A stretch of DNA of 64,000 nucleotides from the NCBI GenBank assembly GCA_946405575.1, contig CAMJHP010000006.1, positions 1 to 64,000 on the forward strand. Reading direction: 5' to 3'. Below, piece by piece: positions 51,068-60,217 of this stretch. The translations under genes were made by a program, and so were the position numbers. The notes beneath the pieces were generated by a model. That model was not told the DNA's origin. It did no database searches and saw nothing but the letters and a program-made list of their open reading frames with translations. Within the stretch, counting starts at the first letter, position 1; each line of letters starts with the position of its first letter. This DNA is from an uncultured Bacteroidales bacterium (GTDB lineage: Bacteria; Bacteroidota; Bacteroidia; Bacteroidales; F082).

Positions 51068-52045
51068 ATGGAGTTGTCAAAATGGATCATTGAAGAAGCC
51101 GAGCAAATGCGCTTTGGTGCTTGCGGCATTGCCAATGCAACGGTCTTGAAGGAAGAGTCAGAACATGTTGAGCAATGGCTCAATGAAGGATATGAGGGCG
51201 AAATGGGTTATCTGACCCGCAACAAGGAGAAACGCTACGACCCTCGCCTTTTAGTGGAAGGCACAAAAAGCATCGTCACCGTACTTTATAACTACTACCC
51301 AAAGCAACAAATCGGCGACAACAGCCGATACAAAATCGCCAAATACGCTTATGGCGCAGATTACCACGAGGTGTTGAAGCACAAGATGCGACAATTGTTG
51401 GAACGCATTGAGAGTCAGACGGGCAAGTTGGAAGGTACCCGTATCTTCGTCGACTCGGCTCCCGTGTTGGACCGTGCTTGGGCAGTGCGCTGCGGCTTGG
51501 GGTTCATCGGGAAAAACACCACATTAATTCATCCCAAAAAGGGTTCATTTTTCTTCATTGGGCACTTGTTTCTACCCATAGACTTAACTGAAACCGGTCA
51601 AGTCTTAACCAATCGCTGTGGCCGCTGCACTCGATGCATAGATGCCTGTCCCACGGGTGCCTTGGAGGCTCCGTTCCACATCGACGCCCGCAAGTGCATT
51701 TCCTATTTGACTATCGAATACAAAGGCAGCCTTGCCGACATTGACCCAGCAACCTTCGATGGCTGGATGTATGGCTGCGACATCTGTCAGGATGTATGTC
51801 CTTACAACCGATTCTCGTTGCCCAATATGGAACCTGAGTTCCAACCCTCGGAACAACTATTGGCTATGCAAAAAGACGATTGGAAAAAACTGACCGAAAC
51901 CAAGTTTGAAACAATATTCAAGCACTCTGCCGTGCAACGCGCAGGATTTGAAGGGCTGAAAAGGAACATTGATTTTATTTCGAGAGGTGAACTGCGGGAT
52001 GCAGTTCACGACACTGAAAGTAACTCTATCTCAAAGGAGAGTTGA
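51068..52045 (+). CDS. queG: Epoxyqueuosine reductase
   Basis: The 325-residue cytoplasmic enzyme performs the last step of tRNA queuosine synthesis, reducing epoxyqueuosine in a B12- and Fe-S-dependent reaction. Family features are the N-terminal FGACGIANATVL, the DUF1730 region with RIFVDSAPVLDRAWAVRCGLG, and two 4Fe-4S motifs CGRCTRCIDACPTGAL (~181-196) and CDICQDVCPYN (~238-248). Length is normal, without the extra HEAT domain seen in some relatives. The gene ends in a 20-bp overlap with the convergent barrel gene. Confidence 0.95.
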   Translation: MELSKWIIEEAEQMRFGACGIANATVLKEESEHVEQWLNEGYEGEMGYLTRNKEKRYDPRLLVEGTKSIVTVLYNYYPKQQIGDNSRYKIAKYAYGADYHEVLKHKMRQLLERIESQTGKLEGTRIFVDSAPVLDRAWAVRCGLGFIGKNTTLIHPKKGSFFFIGHLFLPIDLTETGQVLTNRCGRCTRCIDACPTGALEAPFHIDARKCISYLTIEYKGSLADIDPATFDGWMYGCDICQDVCPYNRFSLPNMEPEFQPSEQLLAMQKDDWKKLTETKFETIFKHSAVQRAGFEGLKRNIDFISRGELRDAVHDTESNSISKES

Positions 52046-52676
52046 TGTTGTAAGTCAAGGTGAACAGAATGACCTTATTGTAATATTGGTTGTAGAACCA
52101 ACCTGGATTACCCGTAAAACGGCATGGCACCACAGAATACATAAAACGCGTTCCAAAGCCAAAATGCTGATTAATAGCAAAATGTATCCCTGCATTAGCA
52201 GTGGCGGAAAAGAAGTTCCAACGATTCGTGGTGACCTGAAAATCAGCATCTACATCCTCACTGGCCTTCAATCGGAAGTCCAGACTCGCGCCTACTTCTA
52301 AAGTAATGAAATCCAAAGGGTTGCCTCCAACTCGGAAAACACCTAAATTATAACGCAACATCAACGGAATTTCAGCATAATGCAATCGCAAACTATAAGG
52401 ATTATAATAATACTCATTCACCTCTTTGTCGGAAGAATGGGCGCCGTAGAGGGAATACTTCAATTCCATTTGAGCCGAAAAAAAGTCATCCAACGGCAGA
52501 TTGACATAGGCACCTGCCGTGAAGCCCAATTGATGGTATCCTGCATAATCATCGCCATCCACTTGACAAAAAGCAGGACCAACAATAAGACCTGCGTTGA
52601 AAGATTGGGCAAAAGAACGAGTTGAACAAAAAACCATTAAAGTTCCGACAACCAAAATAATAAATACTCTTTTCAT
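52026..52676 (-). CDS. Outer-membrane beta-barrel protein (PorT family)
   Basis: The 216-residue protein has a signal peptide (MKRVFIILVVGTLMVFCSTRSFAQ) and a barrel pattern, for example GLIVGPAFCQVDGDDYAGYH, LGFTAGAYVNLPLDDFFSAQ and FGFGTRFMYSVVPCR, ending VILFTLTYNINSPLR. The last residue is not Phe or Tyr, slightly unusual for outer-membrane insertion. The 3' end overlaps that of queG by 20 bp on the opposite strand. The function is unknown. Confidence 0.8.
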   Translation of the reverse strand: MKRVFIILVVGTLMVFCSTRSFAQSFNAGLIVGPAFCQVDGDDYAGYHQLGFTAGAYVNLPLDDFFSAQMELKYSLYGAHSSDKEVNEYYYNPYSLRLHYAEIPLMLRYNLGVFRVGGNPLDFITLEVGASLDFRLKASEDVDADFQVTTNRWNFFSATANAGIHFAINQHFGFGTRFMYSVVPCRFTGNPGWFYNQYYNKVILFTLTYNINSPLR

Positions 52677-52725
52677 AATATAAAACCAAATAAGTCAGTC
52701 CTTTGACATACTCAGGGACTTTTAA

Positions 52726-54165
52726 TTAATTATAAGTTGCTTGATATTGATAGAACCGATCCAAGACCTCTTCCACAAAACGATATGTTTCAGTGCCGCG
52801 CAAGTATCCGGCATGGCTACAAGTGTCGTTATAGTATTGTTTCTTCGACTTGTTTAAAATGAAATAATCTACATTATCGTCCCATACTTCGGGATCTTTG
52901 CCATATTTCAAAGCAAGACGCTGGGCATCATACACATGGCCAAGACCCGAATTGTAGGCAGCCAACACAAACTTCACCCGCTGAACGCTATCGGTCACCT
53001 TATTCTGCAAACATTTCTCAAGATACTGAAGTAATTGTCCTCCAGCATTAAGTTGTTCCTCGGGTGTGGCGTCATATCCAATATTATAACGTTCCATCAC
53101 CACGGGCATAAGTTGCATCAAGCCAAAAGCTCCCTTTTCACTTTCCAAATCCAGTTTGAACCGTGACTCCTGATAAATAAGGGAGGCAAGAAGTCGCCAG
53201 TCCCAACCGATTTTCTTGGCTGCTGCCTTAATCATACCATCAAATGGAGAAAGATGGCCACTTGAAGGTTTCTGGGGGGCAAACACATTGCCTTTATTGA
53301 CATATTTTGCCAAAATGCGATTGAGGTTGCGCTGTTCGAAACCATCAATCCATTCATTGAGAGCATTGAGGAGCGACGAGTCGCCATCGTGATTATGGAT
53401 GGCCCAGCATAAAGGTTGTTCAACACTGACGTTCAACTTGGTATCAAGTCCTTTCAATCCGATAGATGCCATACGGGCAACATATTCCTCAACCACGGTG
53501 TAGTCGATTTCGCCCGACGCTACCGCTTTCACCAAATCAACGCTGTTGAGACTGTCACATTCAACAATGTAAATGGTATCGCCAATCTGGTCAGAGAGAT
53601 GCTCCAACAATTTCACTTCATGACTACCTTGTGGCAGGTGGATGGTCTTTCCAGCTAAATCGACCGATGAGCGAAGCAGCTGATTTTCAACTTCATTAGC
53701 TGTCGACATTTTATTCCAATCTTTTGGGAGACGTTGCACAAGCACACTCTTTTGCATAAGGATAGGACCAGTCAGAAGATAGCGGCGTTTCATTTCTTTA
53801 TTTGAACCGATACCCACAGCCACCACATCCACCTTGCAGGAATCTAGGAGACAAAAACAAGAGTCGAGGTTTTCATTGACAATCATCTCCAGCTCAAGAT
53901 GATTACTCTTACAAAAGTCACTCAAAAGCTCATATTCGAATCCAGAAGGCGTTGGCTTCTCAGTATTATAATTAATTATTTCACAATTAGTTACAGCCAC
54001 CAATTTCCCCTTTTCCTGCAAATGCTGCAAAACAGTCAAAGTGTCTTTTTCCTTTTCGAAGGCATCTGCATGGTCTTGAAGTTGTGATTGAGCTTGTTGT
54101 TGACAGGAGGTCAACACCCAAGAAAATAACAATATGGTTAGAAAAAAACGTAGTATTTCCATCAT
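52726..54165 (-). CDS. MltF-like membrane-bound lytic transglycosylase
   Basis: The protein has 479 residues from the Met at 54165 (MMEILRFFLTILLFSWVLTSC), a lipoprotein signal with Cys21. The first domain (about 40-290) is an extracellular solute-binding fold of the MltF type (AVTNCEIINYNTEKPTPSGF, FEYELLSDFC). The C-terminal transglycosylase domain has the catalytic Glu in LIYQESRFKLDLESEKGAF followed by GLMQLMP and AAYNSGLGHVYDA. It cleaves peptidoglycan glycan strands at the membrane, and the sensor domain may control it by binding a muropeptide. Its promoter would lie in the divergent region with the acyltransferase gene. Confidence 0.9.
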   Translation of the reverse strand: MMEILRFFLTILLFSWVLTSCQQQAQSQLQDHADAFEKEKDTLTVLQHLQEKGKLVAVTNCEIINYNTEKPTPSGFEYELLSDFCKSNHLELEMIVNENLDSCFCLLDSCKVDVVAVGIGSNKEMKRRYLLTGPILMQKSVLVQRLPKDWNKMSTANEVENQLLRSSVDLAGKTIHLPQGSHEVKLLEHLSDQIGDTIYIVECDSLNSVDLVKAVASGEIDYTVVEEYVARMASIGLKGLDTKLNVSVEQPLCWAIHNHDGDSSLLNALNEWIDGFEQRNLNRILAKYVNKGNVFAPQKPSSGHLSPFDGMIKAAAKKIGWDWRLLASLIYQESRFKLDLESEKGAFGLMQLMPVVMERYNIGYDATPEEQLNAGGQLLQYLEKCLQNKVTDSVQRVKFVLAAYNSGLGHVYDAQRLALKYGKDPEVWDDNVDYFILNKSKKQYYNDTCSHAGYLRGTETYRFVEEVLDRFYQYQATYN

Positions 54166-54236
54166 TTGGTTCAGATTAGAAGCGGTAAAAGTATGAAAAT
54201 AATCCTTTTGACCGAAAAAAAACTTTTCGTTTGGGT

Positions 54237-54244
54237 TAATTTTG
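54237..54244 (+). promoter_or_regulatory. -7 box for the acyltransferase gene
   Basis: TAATTTTG lies 29 nt before the ATG at 54274; a second near-match TAATTTCG follows at 54245-54252. Confidence 0.45.
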
Positions 54245-54273
54245 TAATTTCGCATGTTCTTTTACGACGGAAA

Positions 54274-55563
54274 ATGGCCAAAAAAATTCAAGATCCCGAC
54301 TTTTGGTATTCGTTCCTACTCCCCTATGTCAACTGGCATACGCGCAGAGCGTACCGTAGGTTTGAAGTACACGGGAAAAAAGACCTTCCCAAAGATGGAG
54401 GTCTGATTTTCGGTGTCAACCACAGCAACACGCTGATGGATGCCTTAGTGCTATTATCGTCAAACAACATTCGCAAAGTCTTCATTGCGAGAGGCGACAT
54501 CTTCAAGAATCCCACCATCGCCAAAATCCTGAACTTCTTCCGCATCCTTCCCATCTTTCGCATACGCAATGGGGTGGCTGCCGTACGCCAAAATGACGAC
54601 TCGCTCAACAAGGCAGTGGATGTCGTCCACGATCAAGTGGATCTCTACCTTTTCCCCGAGGGTACGCACCGCACCAAGCATTCGCTGATGCGTATGGGCA
54701 AAGGTTTGTTCCATATTGCGGTTGACGCCAACAAGCTATTTGGAAACAAAAAACCTGTTTACATCATCCCAACTGCCATTGAATATGGCGACTACTTCCG
54801 ATACCGCAGTACTGCATTGATCAACTTCGGCACACCCATTAATGTGACCGAGTTTTTTAGGCATACCACTGAAGAAAACGAAGCTGCCAACATCAATTTG
54901 TTGAAAGACCAGCTCCACGATGAAATCTCCAAACTCTTCACCTATATCCCCGACGATGATGACTACGATGCCATTTGGGAAATTGTGAAGATGAGAAACG
55001 AAAAGCGTGCTGGAGGACTTTACAAAAAGATGCTCCGTAACCGTGCTATTGTTGACAAGGTGTTGAAATTCAAGGAAGAAAAACCAGAGGAAGCAAAAAA
55101 ACTATTTGAGCAGGTACTCGACTTTGCTAAAGAACGCAAGCGTCAAAAAATCTCAGTGATGTCAAGTGCAAAGAAGTATCCATTTTTTATCTCTATGTGG
55201 AAACTCGCTATCCTACTTGTAGGATTACCCTACTTTGCCGCTTCAGCAGTAGTCAATCTACCCGTCTGGCTTACTACATTAATCATCAGAGGAAAACTTG
55301 TTGACAAAGCTTTTAGTAACACCGTCAGTTTCGGCGTGGAATTTGTGCTTTTCCCCATCATTTTTGTTGTGGGTACTATCCTACTATTCTGCAACTTGCC
55401 ATGGCAGTGGGCATTATTTGGCACCATACTGCTCTTCTACTCTTATAGGGTTTTTGTGGACTATTGCGAACTATGTCGCCGCTGGATTTCAGATGTGCGA
55501 TGGACTTTCAAAAAGAAACTGCGCAAACAATACGAATCACTGAATCTCAACAACTTATTCTAA
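54274..55563 (+). CDS. 1-acyl-sn-glycerol-3-phosphate acyltransferase-like protein (PlsC family)
   Basis: The protein has 429 residues from the Met at 54274 (MAKKIQDPDFWYSF). The PlsC signatures are NHSNTLMD (the NHx4D catalytic motif), RGDIFKNPTIAKILNFFRIL, LFPEGTHR and the later PTAIEYGDYFRYRS. The C-terminal ~90 residues hold two hydrophobic spans (ILLVGLPYFAASAVVNLP, FVLFPIIFVVGTILLFC) that anchor it. Length exceeds bacterial PlsC, as in Bacteroidota relatives that act in phospholipid or aminolipid synthesis. The TAA overlaps the ATG of the phosphatase gene (TAATG), indicating coupling. The longer upstream frame has no similarity. Confidence 0.87.
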   Translation: MAKKIQDPDFWYSFLLPYVNWHTRRAYRRFEVHGKKDLPKDGGLIFGVNHSNTLMDALVLLSSNNIRKVFIARGDIFKNPTIAKILNFFRILPIFRIRNGVAAVRQNDDSLNKAVDVVHDQVDLYLFPEGTHRTKHSLMRMGKGLFHIAVDANKLFGNKKPVYIIPTAIEYGDYFRYRSTALINFGTPINVTEFFRHTTEENEAANINLLKDQLHDEISKLFTYIPDDDDYDAIWEIVKMRNEKRAGGLYKKMLRNRAIVDKVLKFKEEKPEEAKKLFEQVLDFAKERKRQKISVMSSAKKYPFFISMWKLAILLVGLPYFAASAVVNLPVWLTTLIIRGKLVDKAFSNTVSFGVEFVLFPIIFVVGTILLFCNLPWQWALFGTILLFYSYRVFVDYCELCRRWISDVRWTFKKKLRKQYESLNLNNLF

Positions 55564-56273
55564 TGTCACAACGCTGGATTATTCCCGACATTCATGGATG
55601 CGCCCAAACTTTGAAGGTGCTGCTTGAAAATATGCTTAAAGTTACAAAGCACGATCACCTCTACTTTTTAGGCGATTATATTGACCGCGGTCCAGACGGG
55701 AAAGGGGTCATTGACTATTTGATGCACCTTCAAAAGGAAGAATACAACGTGTATTTGTTGAAAGGCAACCACGAGGATATGTGCGTAAAAGCTTTTTTGG
55801 CCGACCAAAAGAAGAAGTTCCTTGGTGGCAAACACCAAGAACAAAAAGATTGGGAAGCCGTGGGTGCCAAAGCCACTTTGGAAAGTTTTGGGGTGAAGCA
55901 TCCACGTGAAATTCCGCAACTATACATCGATTGGATGAATGCATGCTTGCCTTATGTTGAACTGGAAGAATACATTCTCGTCCATGCCGGAATGAATTTC
56001 AACATCGCTGACCCGTTTGAGGACACGAAAAGCATGATGTGGACCCGCAAATTCAAGGTCGACTTCAGCAAGAGCCACGGTAAAAAGATTATTCATGGAC
56101 ACATTCCTGTTGACTACAGCTTCATGAACTTAGTCATAGAAAATAACAACAACTACGATTTCATCGCTTTGGATAACGGTGTTTATGTTACTGACAAACC
56201 TAGTTTAGGTAATCTTACCGCCTTTAATCCTGACACAAAACAGATTGTGGCACAGTCGAATATGGATTTTTGA
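55563..56273 (+). CDS. Serine/threonine-type metallophosphoesterase (calcineurin-like)
   Basis: The protein has 236 residues from the ATG at 55563, overlapping the previous stop by one base. The phosphoprotein-phosphatase-type metal motifs are all present: PDIHGC (DxH), GDYIDRGPDG (GDxxDRG), GNHED (GNHE), then HAGMNF and HGHIPVD. There is no signal peptide, so it acts in the cytoplasm. It may dephosphorylate proteins or cleave diadenosine polyphosphates; the motifs do not separate these. Translational coupling to the acyltransferase suggests only shared expression. Confidence 0.9.
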   Translation: MSQRWIIPDIHGCAQTLKVLLENMLKVTKHDHLYFLGDYIDRGPDGKGVIDYLMHLQKEEYNVYLLKGNHEDMCVKAFLADQKKKFLGGKHQEQKDWEAVGAKATLESFGVKHPREIPQLYIDWMNACLPYVELEEYILVHAGMNFNIADPFEDTKSMMWTRKFKVDFSKSHGKKIIHGHIPVDYSFMNLVIENNNNYDFIALDNGVYVTDKPSLGNLTAFNPDTKQIVAQSNMDF

Positions 56274-56325
56274 ACATGGGGATTTTTTCGAACACGGATT
56301 ACCCGGATTTTCACGGATATATGTT

Positions 56326-56353
56326 GTAGAGACGCGCCATGGCACGTCTCTAC
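56326..56353. repeat. GTAGAGACG palindromic element
   Basis: GTAGAGACG (56326-56334) and CGTCTCTAC (56345-56353) flank a 10-nt centre in the gap between two convergent genes. The preceding sequence (CACGGATTACCCGGATTTTCACGGAT-like, 56293-56317) is another repeat-type tract. Related palindromes lie inside the TPR regulator gene at 60746-60767. Confidence 0.7.
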
Positions 56354-56356
56354 CAT

Positions 56357-58936
56357 TTAGCGTGTTCCGACAACGATAGCGTTCTTGAATTGTTTGACCT
56401 TGCCTTCGAAATTGAAGACCTCGGTCACAGCGACGTAGACGCCGACGGGGACCTTGTTGCCGTTATTATCTAAACCATTCCAGAGGACGCTACCCTCCTG
56501 CCCTACTAGCTCGCCTTTGGCCAAGTGACGGATTAATTGTCCGGCCACATTGAAGATGTAGATGTTCATCGTGTAGCCCGCCTTATCGAAATGGTAGTTA
56601 ATGAAACAGGCATCGTCGAAGCCGTCGCCGTCGGGCGAGAAGATGTCAGGGCTGATGGAGATTGCGTCATTGGAAGGCTCGGTGCTCTGCATCATCGAGT
56701 TTTCATAGCCTGGCGTACCAAAATGCACACTTTCGGCGGCAGAATGCCAGTTGTTGGCATCCATGGAAGGCTGGTCGAAAGCGACGCGCTCCAAAGCCAC
56801 GCCTTTCGTAACCTTAAGCAAAGGATAATGCATCTTCTCGGAGAAGGCCATCTGGTCGACCACCGTGCCATCCTTGCCCATTAGGATGGCCGTACCGCCT
56901 GCGTTGGCATAGCTGGGGAAGGACGCCATCTGCACGAAGTTATCAGTCGGGCAGCCGTATTGTTGGCCCACGATTTCGCTGTTGGTGGAGAGCAAAACGT
57001 AAGTCTTGGGCAGGAACAAACGACTGTCAGGCGTGATTTCCTTCAAAGTCGTATCGGCAGGATTGGGGAAGCTCTCCTTAATGACACCGAGCATCAGAGC
57101 ACTGAGGTCGAAGGTCTTGTCAGTATTATTGTAAAGTTCCACATAATCCACGCCAGGCGCGATGGGATCGAAGAGGATTTCATTAATGAGGATTTCGCTT
57201 TCAGCGATGTCGTTGGGGATGCCGAACTGTACACGGGTGTCGGCTTCAATCGTTGTGCCCACGCAGTTGGTCACGCCATTAATTATTAAAGTATAGACAA
57301 GACCTTGCTCGAATCCGCGGTCGAATTGGAGCTCCACATAAGTGCCATCCATGGGATTAATGACCGTTTGTTGGGGATGCTCGCCCGTCTTTTCCACTAA
57401 GAAGTGTTGCGTTTCAAGAAGTTCGGCAGCATTCATTTGTTGGTCGAACCACAGTTGGACGATTTGATTGCCGAACATGCTCACGCGCTCCACTTTCGGT
57501 GCCACATTATTCTCACCGTTCACCGAATTAATGCGGCCTGGCGTGCCACCCGAGGCATCCATTGAGGCGGTCCAGTTGGAGGCGCCGGCACAGGGGTTCA
57601 GCGGGTCGATTTGCTCCACCGACCAGCCGCCGTTGGCCTTGTCAGAATTATGGTACCAAGTGTTGCTGAAGTTGACGCGAGAAATCAAAATGCCTTCCTT
57701 ACTATAGAGGTACATCGCCGAAGAGCTGTTGCCCACCGAAAAAGAGCTGAAGCCTATGCAGTCGCCATAATCGCGCAGCTCTGAGATGGCATCGTTGTGG
57801 CAAAGGATGACATAGCTATGCGGGGCAAGGACAAAGTTACCAAAGGTGTTATCGTTTGAACCGATTTGTATCTGCCAGTCTTTCAAGTCGATGCCAAACT
57901 CGGTGGTGTTGTAAAGCTCCACATACTCCCATTCGGGCAAATCCACCACGGGGTTGGGATCCGCCATAATCTCGTTGATGACGATGTCATATTCCGAAGC
58001 TTCGTAGATGGAAAAGGCCATCGTTGTCGGCTCTATCATGTTATTCCACAGGTCTTTGACACCACTGACGGTAAGCGTGTAATTAATGCCGTTGCCAATT
58101 TCGTGTTCCATCTCGAGCACAACAAAGGCAGAATTGCCACCGAAACTGACCGAAGTCGGATGGCCCAAGCCGTTGTCGATGGAGTAATTGTCGGGATTGA
58201 GTGCTGTGGTTTCATTCAGCGCCTCGTTGAAGGCCAGTTGGAGATGCGACAAGTCGAGCACTTCGCAGGTCAGCAGTTGGGGTGGTTCGTGGTCGGCAAT
58301 GCGAGGACCGACATAGACATTGTCGAAACTGATCTTCGTGGCGTTGCTTGATGTGAACTTGGACCAGAAGCCAAAAAAGCCTCCGCGACCGTATGTATCA
58401 TCCGCGCCCTGGACCTCAATGAGATAGATTCCCGAATTGTCGTAACATGTCTGTATCATCCAGTTGCCTTCGCGATCGCAAGTCACTTTTATTGAAACTG
58501 CAAACGATGCCGCTATAGCGCCTTCCGTGCCGCGACAGATTTGTTGTTGTCCGTCGGCATCCTTGCGGAACAAGGTGATGGCATCGTTGCTGCCGCCTTC
58601 GCCGAAGCGGAGGAAATAACCATGAGTAACATTTTGCAAGTCTGCGTTATCGGCACTAAGCCAGACATCGGAATAGTTGTTTCCCGAAGGGGCAAAAGCC
58701 TCGCGAATCCAAAACTGCCATTCCATAGACTCATACTCGCTGATGGGCAAGGAAAGGTAGGCCGTACCCTCGCCTTCCGCGTTGAGTTGCAGCTGTTTGC
58801 TGTTGTTCACCGTATATTGTTCCGTCGTTCCCGACCAAGTGGGGTTTTGGGTGAAGTCGCCGTCAGAGAAATCGTCGGTGACTTGAGCGAGGAGATAAAT
58901 AGGCAGCAAAAGCAGGAGTAAGAGTATCTTTTTCAT
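56357..58936 (-). CDS. Lamin-tail-domain surface protein with CHU_C/gliding-type C-terminal domain
   Basis: The protein has 859 residues from the Met at 58936 (MKKILLLLLLLPIYLLAQ), a Sec signal peptide. The N-terminal ~200 residues are a concanavalin-like/laminin-type beta domain (MEWQFWIREAF..., SFDNVYVGPR). Two lamin-tail domains follow (IVINEIMADPNP...EWEYVELYN and ILINEILFDPIA...VDYVELYN), with Ig-like modules between. The C-terminus (SPDIFSPDGDGFDD, YIFNVAGQLI, LWNGLDNNGNKVPVGVY) is the type of domain found at the end of T9SS-exported gliding-associated proteins. It is exported to the cell surface; its function is unknown, though lamin-tail proteins may bind nucleic acids or other proteins. 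Confidence 0.87.
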   Translation of the reverse strand: MKKILLLLLLLPIYLLAQVTDDFSDGDFTQNPTWSGTTEQYTVNNSKQLQLNAEGEGTAYLSLPISEYESMEWQFWIREAFAPSGNNYSDVWLSADNADLQNVTHGYFLRFGEGGSNDAITLFRKDADGQQQICRGTEGAIAASFAVSIKVTCDREGNWMIQTCYDNSGIYLIEVQGADDTYGRGGFFGFWSKFTSSNATKISFDNVYVGPRIADHEPPQLLTCEVLDLSHLQLAFNEALNETTALNPDNYSIDNGLGHPTSVSFGGNSAFVVLEMEHEIGNGINYTLTVSGVKDLWNNMIEPTTMAFSIYEASEYDIVINEIMADPNPVVDLPEWEYVELYNTTEFGIDLKDWQIQIGSNDNTFGNFVLAPHSYVILCHNDAISELRDYGDCIGFSSFSVGNSSSAMYLYSKEGILISRVNFSNTWYHNSDKANGGWSVEQIDPLNPCAGASNWTASMDASGGTPGRINSVNGENNVAPKVERVSMFGNQIVQLWFDQQMNAAELLETQHFLVEKTGEHPQQTVINPMDGTYVELQFDRGFEQGLVYTLIINGVTNCVGTTIEADTRVQFGIPNDIAESEILINEILFDPIAPGVDYVELYNNTDKTFDLSALMLGVIKESFPNPADTTLKEITPDSRLFLPKTYVLLSTNSEIVGQQYGCPTDNFVQMASFPSYANAGGTAILMGKDGTVVDQMAFSEKMHYPLLKVTKGVALERVAFDQPSMDANNWHSAAESVHFGTPGYENSMMQSTEPSNDAISISPDIFSPDGDGFDDACFINYHFDKAGYTMNIYIFNVAGQLIRHLAKGELVGQEGSVLWNGLDNNGNKVPVGVYVAVTEVFNFEGKVKQFKNAIVVGTR

Positions 58937-58959
58937 GGCATTAGCGGTTTTGGAGAGGA

Positions 58960-58991
58960 CAAAGATAGGGGTTTTTATGGATTGTGACAAA
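58960..58991 (-). promoter_or_regulatory. Promoter for the lamin-tail gene
   Basis: On the minus strand TTTG (58988-58991) is followed after 20 nt by TATCTTTG (58960-58967), a full match to the consensus spacing. Confidence 0.65.
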
Positions 58992-59037
58992 AAAACAATC
59001 GAAATGTTCGCTGTTATACAAAAAAGCGTTACGCAAA

Positions 59038-59069
59038 TTTGTATAATTTAATAATTCTTGTTATTTTTG
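59038..59069 (+). promoter_or_regulatory. Promoter for the AAA ATPase gene
   Basis: TTTG (59038-59041) is followed after 20 nt by TATTTTTG (59062-59069), and the ATG at 59089 is 19 nt downstream. Confidence 0.65.
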
Positions 59070-59088
59070 CAGCCTAAATTGTGCAAAA

Positions 59089-60204
59089 ATGAGAAATCCG
59101 TTCCTGACATACGGCTATAATGGGCCTGAGTATTTTTGTGACAGAGAGGAAGAGACCAAGCGTTTGACATCATTGTTGGTGAATGGCAACCATGTTGCCT
59201 TGATGTCACCAAGAAGAATGGGAAAGACCGGACTGATACGTCATTGCTTTGCCCAACAAGAGCTCAAGGATTATTATCTATTTGTAGTCGACATCTATGC
59301 CACAAAATCTCTTGCCGAATTGATTTATGAATTGGGCCGTTCCATTCTTACGGTACTAAAATCGAAAGAGCGGAAAGCATGGGAGCGTTTTGTGCGTATA
59401 GCAGGCTCTTTACGAACGGGTATTTCACTTGATGCTTTTGGGCAACCGAGTTGGAATCTGGAATTGGGTGATATCCAAACACCGAAAACTTCGCTTGACG
59501 AGATATTTCAATATCTAAATTCGGCAGACAAACCTTGCATAGTGGCTATTGATGAGTTCCAGACAATTATGGATTATCCAGAACAAAACGTAGAGGCTCT
59601 TTTGCGAACCTATATCCAAGGCTGCAATAATGTATGGTTCGTCTTCTCTGGCTCCAAGCGCCATATGATGGGCGAGATGTTTTCGTCACCTGCCAGACCT
59701 TTCTACCAAAGCGCTTCCACCATGTCGCTCAAGGCAATACCACTTGACTCCTATTCCAAGTTTATCACCAATCATTTCGAGCAGGGTGGATTGCAAATTG
59801 TCCCCGAGGCCATCCAGTATATCTACGAGAAATTCGAGGGCACCACATGGTATATCCAGAAAATATGTAATGAGCTTTATGCGATGGCTGAACCTAACAA
59901 GCCTTGTACCATCAAGGAAGTTGAGATGGCTATCAACCAAGCCATTGACGAGAAAGACGACACCTATCAGGATTTGCTGGCACGACTTTCAGCAAGGCAA
60001 AAGGCCCTGCTTATAGCATTGGCGCATTCGGGAAAGAACGTCCAACCCACTAGTGGAGAGTTCATTAAAAAGTATCATCTCACGTCAGCTAGTTCAGTCC
60101 AAAGAAGCCTGAATGCCTTGCAGGAAAAAGACATCGTTACAAACAGCGAAGGGAGATATTTTATCTATGATTATTTCCTTTATTATTGGCTGAATAAAAA
60201 ATAG
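59089..60204 (+). CDS. Archaeal-type/STAND-like AAA ATPase
   Basis: The 371-residue protein starts MRNPFLTYGYNGPEYFCDRE, the pattern of the PF01637-type prokaryotic ATPase family. Walker A is LMSPRRMGKTGL (~38-49), Walker B is PCIVAIDEFQTI (~150-161) and the sensor segment is WFVFSGSKRHMM. A winged-helix-like C-terminus (LIALAHSGKNV, SSVQRSLNALQEKDIV) fits DNA binding. It is a common Bacteroidales protein without an assigned function; a signalling or defence role is possible. It has a strong promoter of its own and lies 13 bp before the TPR/LuxR-type gene, so the two may be read together. Confidence 0.82.
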   Translation: MRNPFLTYGYNGPEYFCDREEETKRLTSLLVNGNHVALMSPRRMGKTGLIRHCFAQQELKDYYLFVVDIYATKSLAELIYELGRSILTVLKSKERKAWERFVRIAGSLRTGISLDAFGQPSWNLELGDIQTPKTSLDEIFQYLNSADKPCIVAIDEFQTIMDYPEQNVEALLRTYIQGCNNVWFVFSGSKRHMMGEMFSSPARPFYQSASTMSLKAIPLDSYSKFITNHFEQGGLQIVPEAIQYIYEKFEGTTWYIQKICNELYAMAEPNKPCTIKEVEMAINQAIDEKDDTYQDLLARLSARQKALLIALAHSGKNVQPTSGEFIKKYHLTSASSVQRSLNALQEKDIVTNSEGRYFIYDYFLYYWLNKK

Positions 60205-60217
60205 AAAACTGCGTGGC

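Noticed and set aside
52026-52045. Frameshift or assembly error from overlapping convergent genes
   Set aside because: Both proteins have normal lengths and end as their families do; a 20-bp tail overlap is tolerable.
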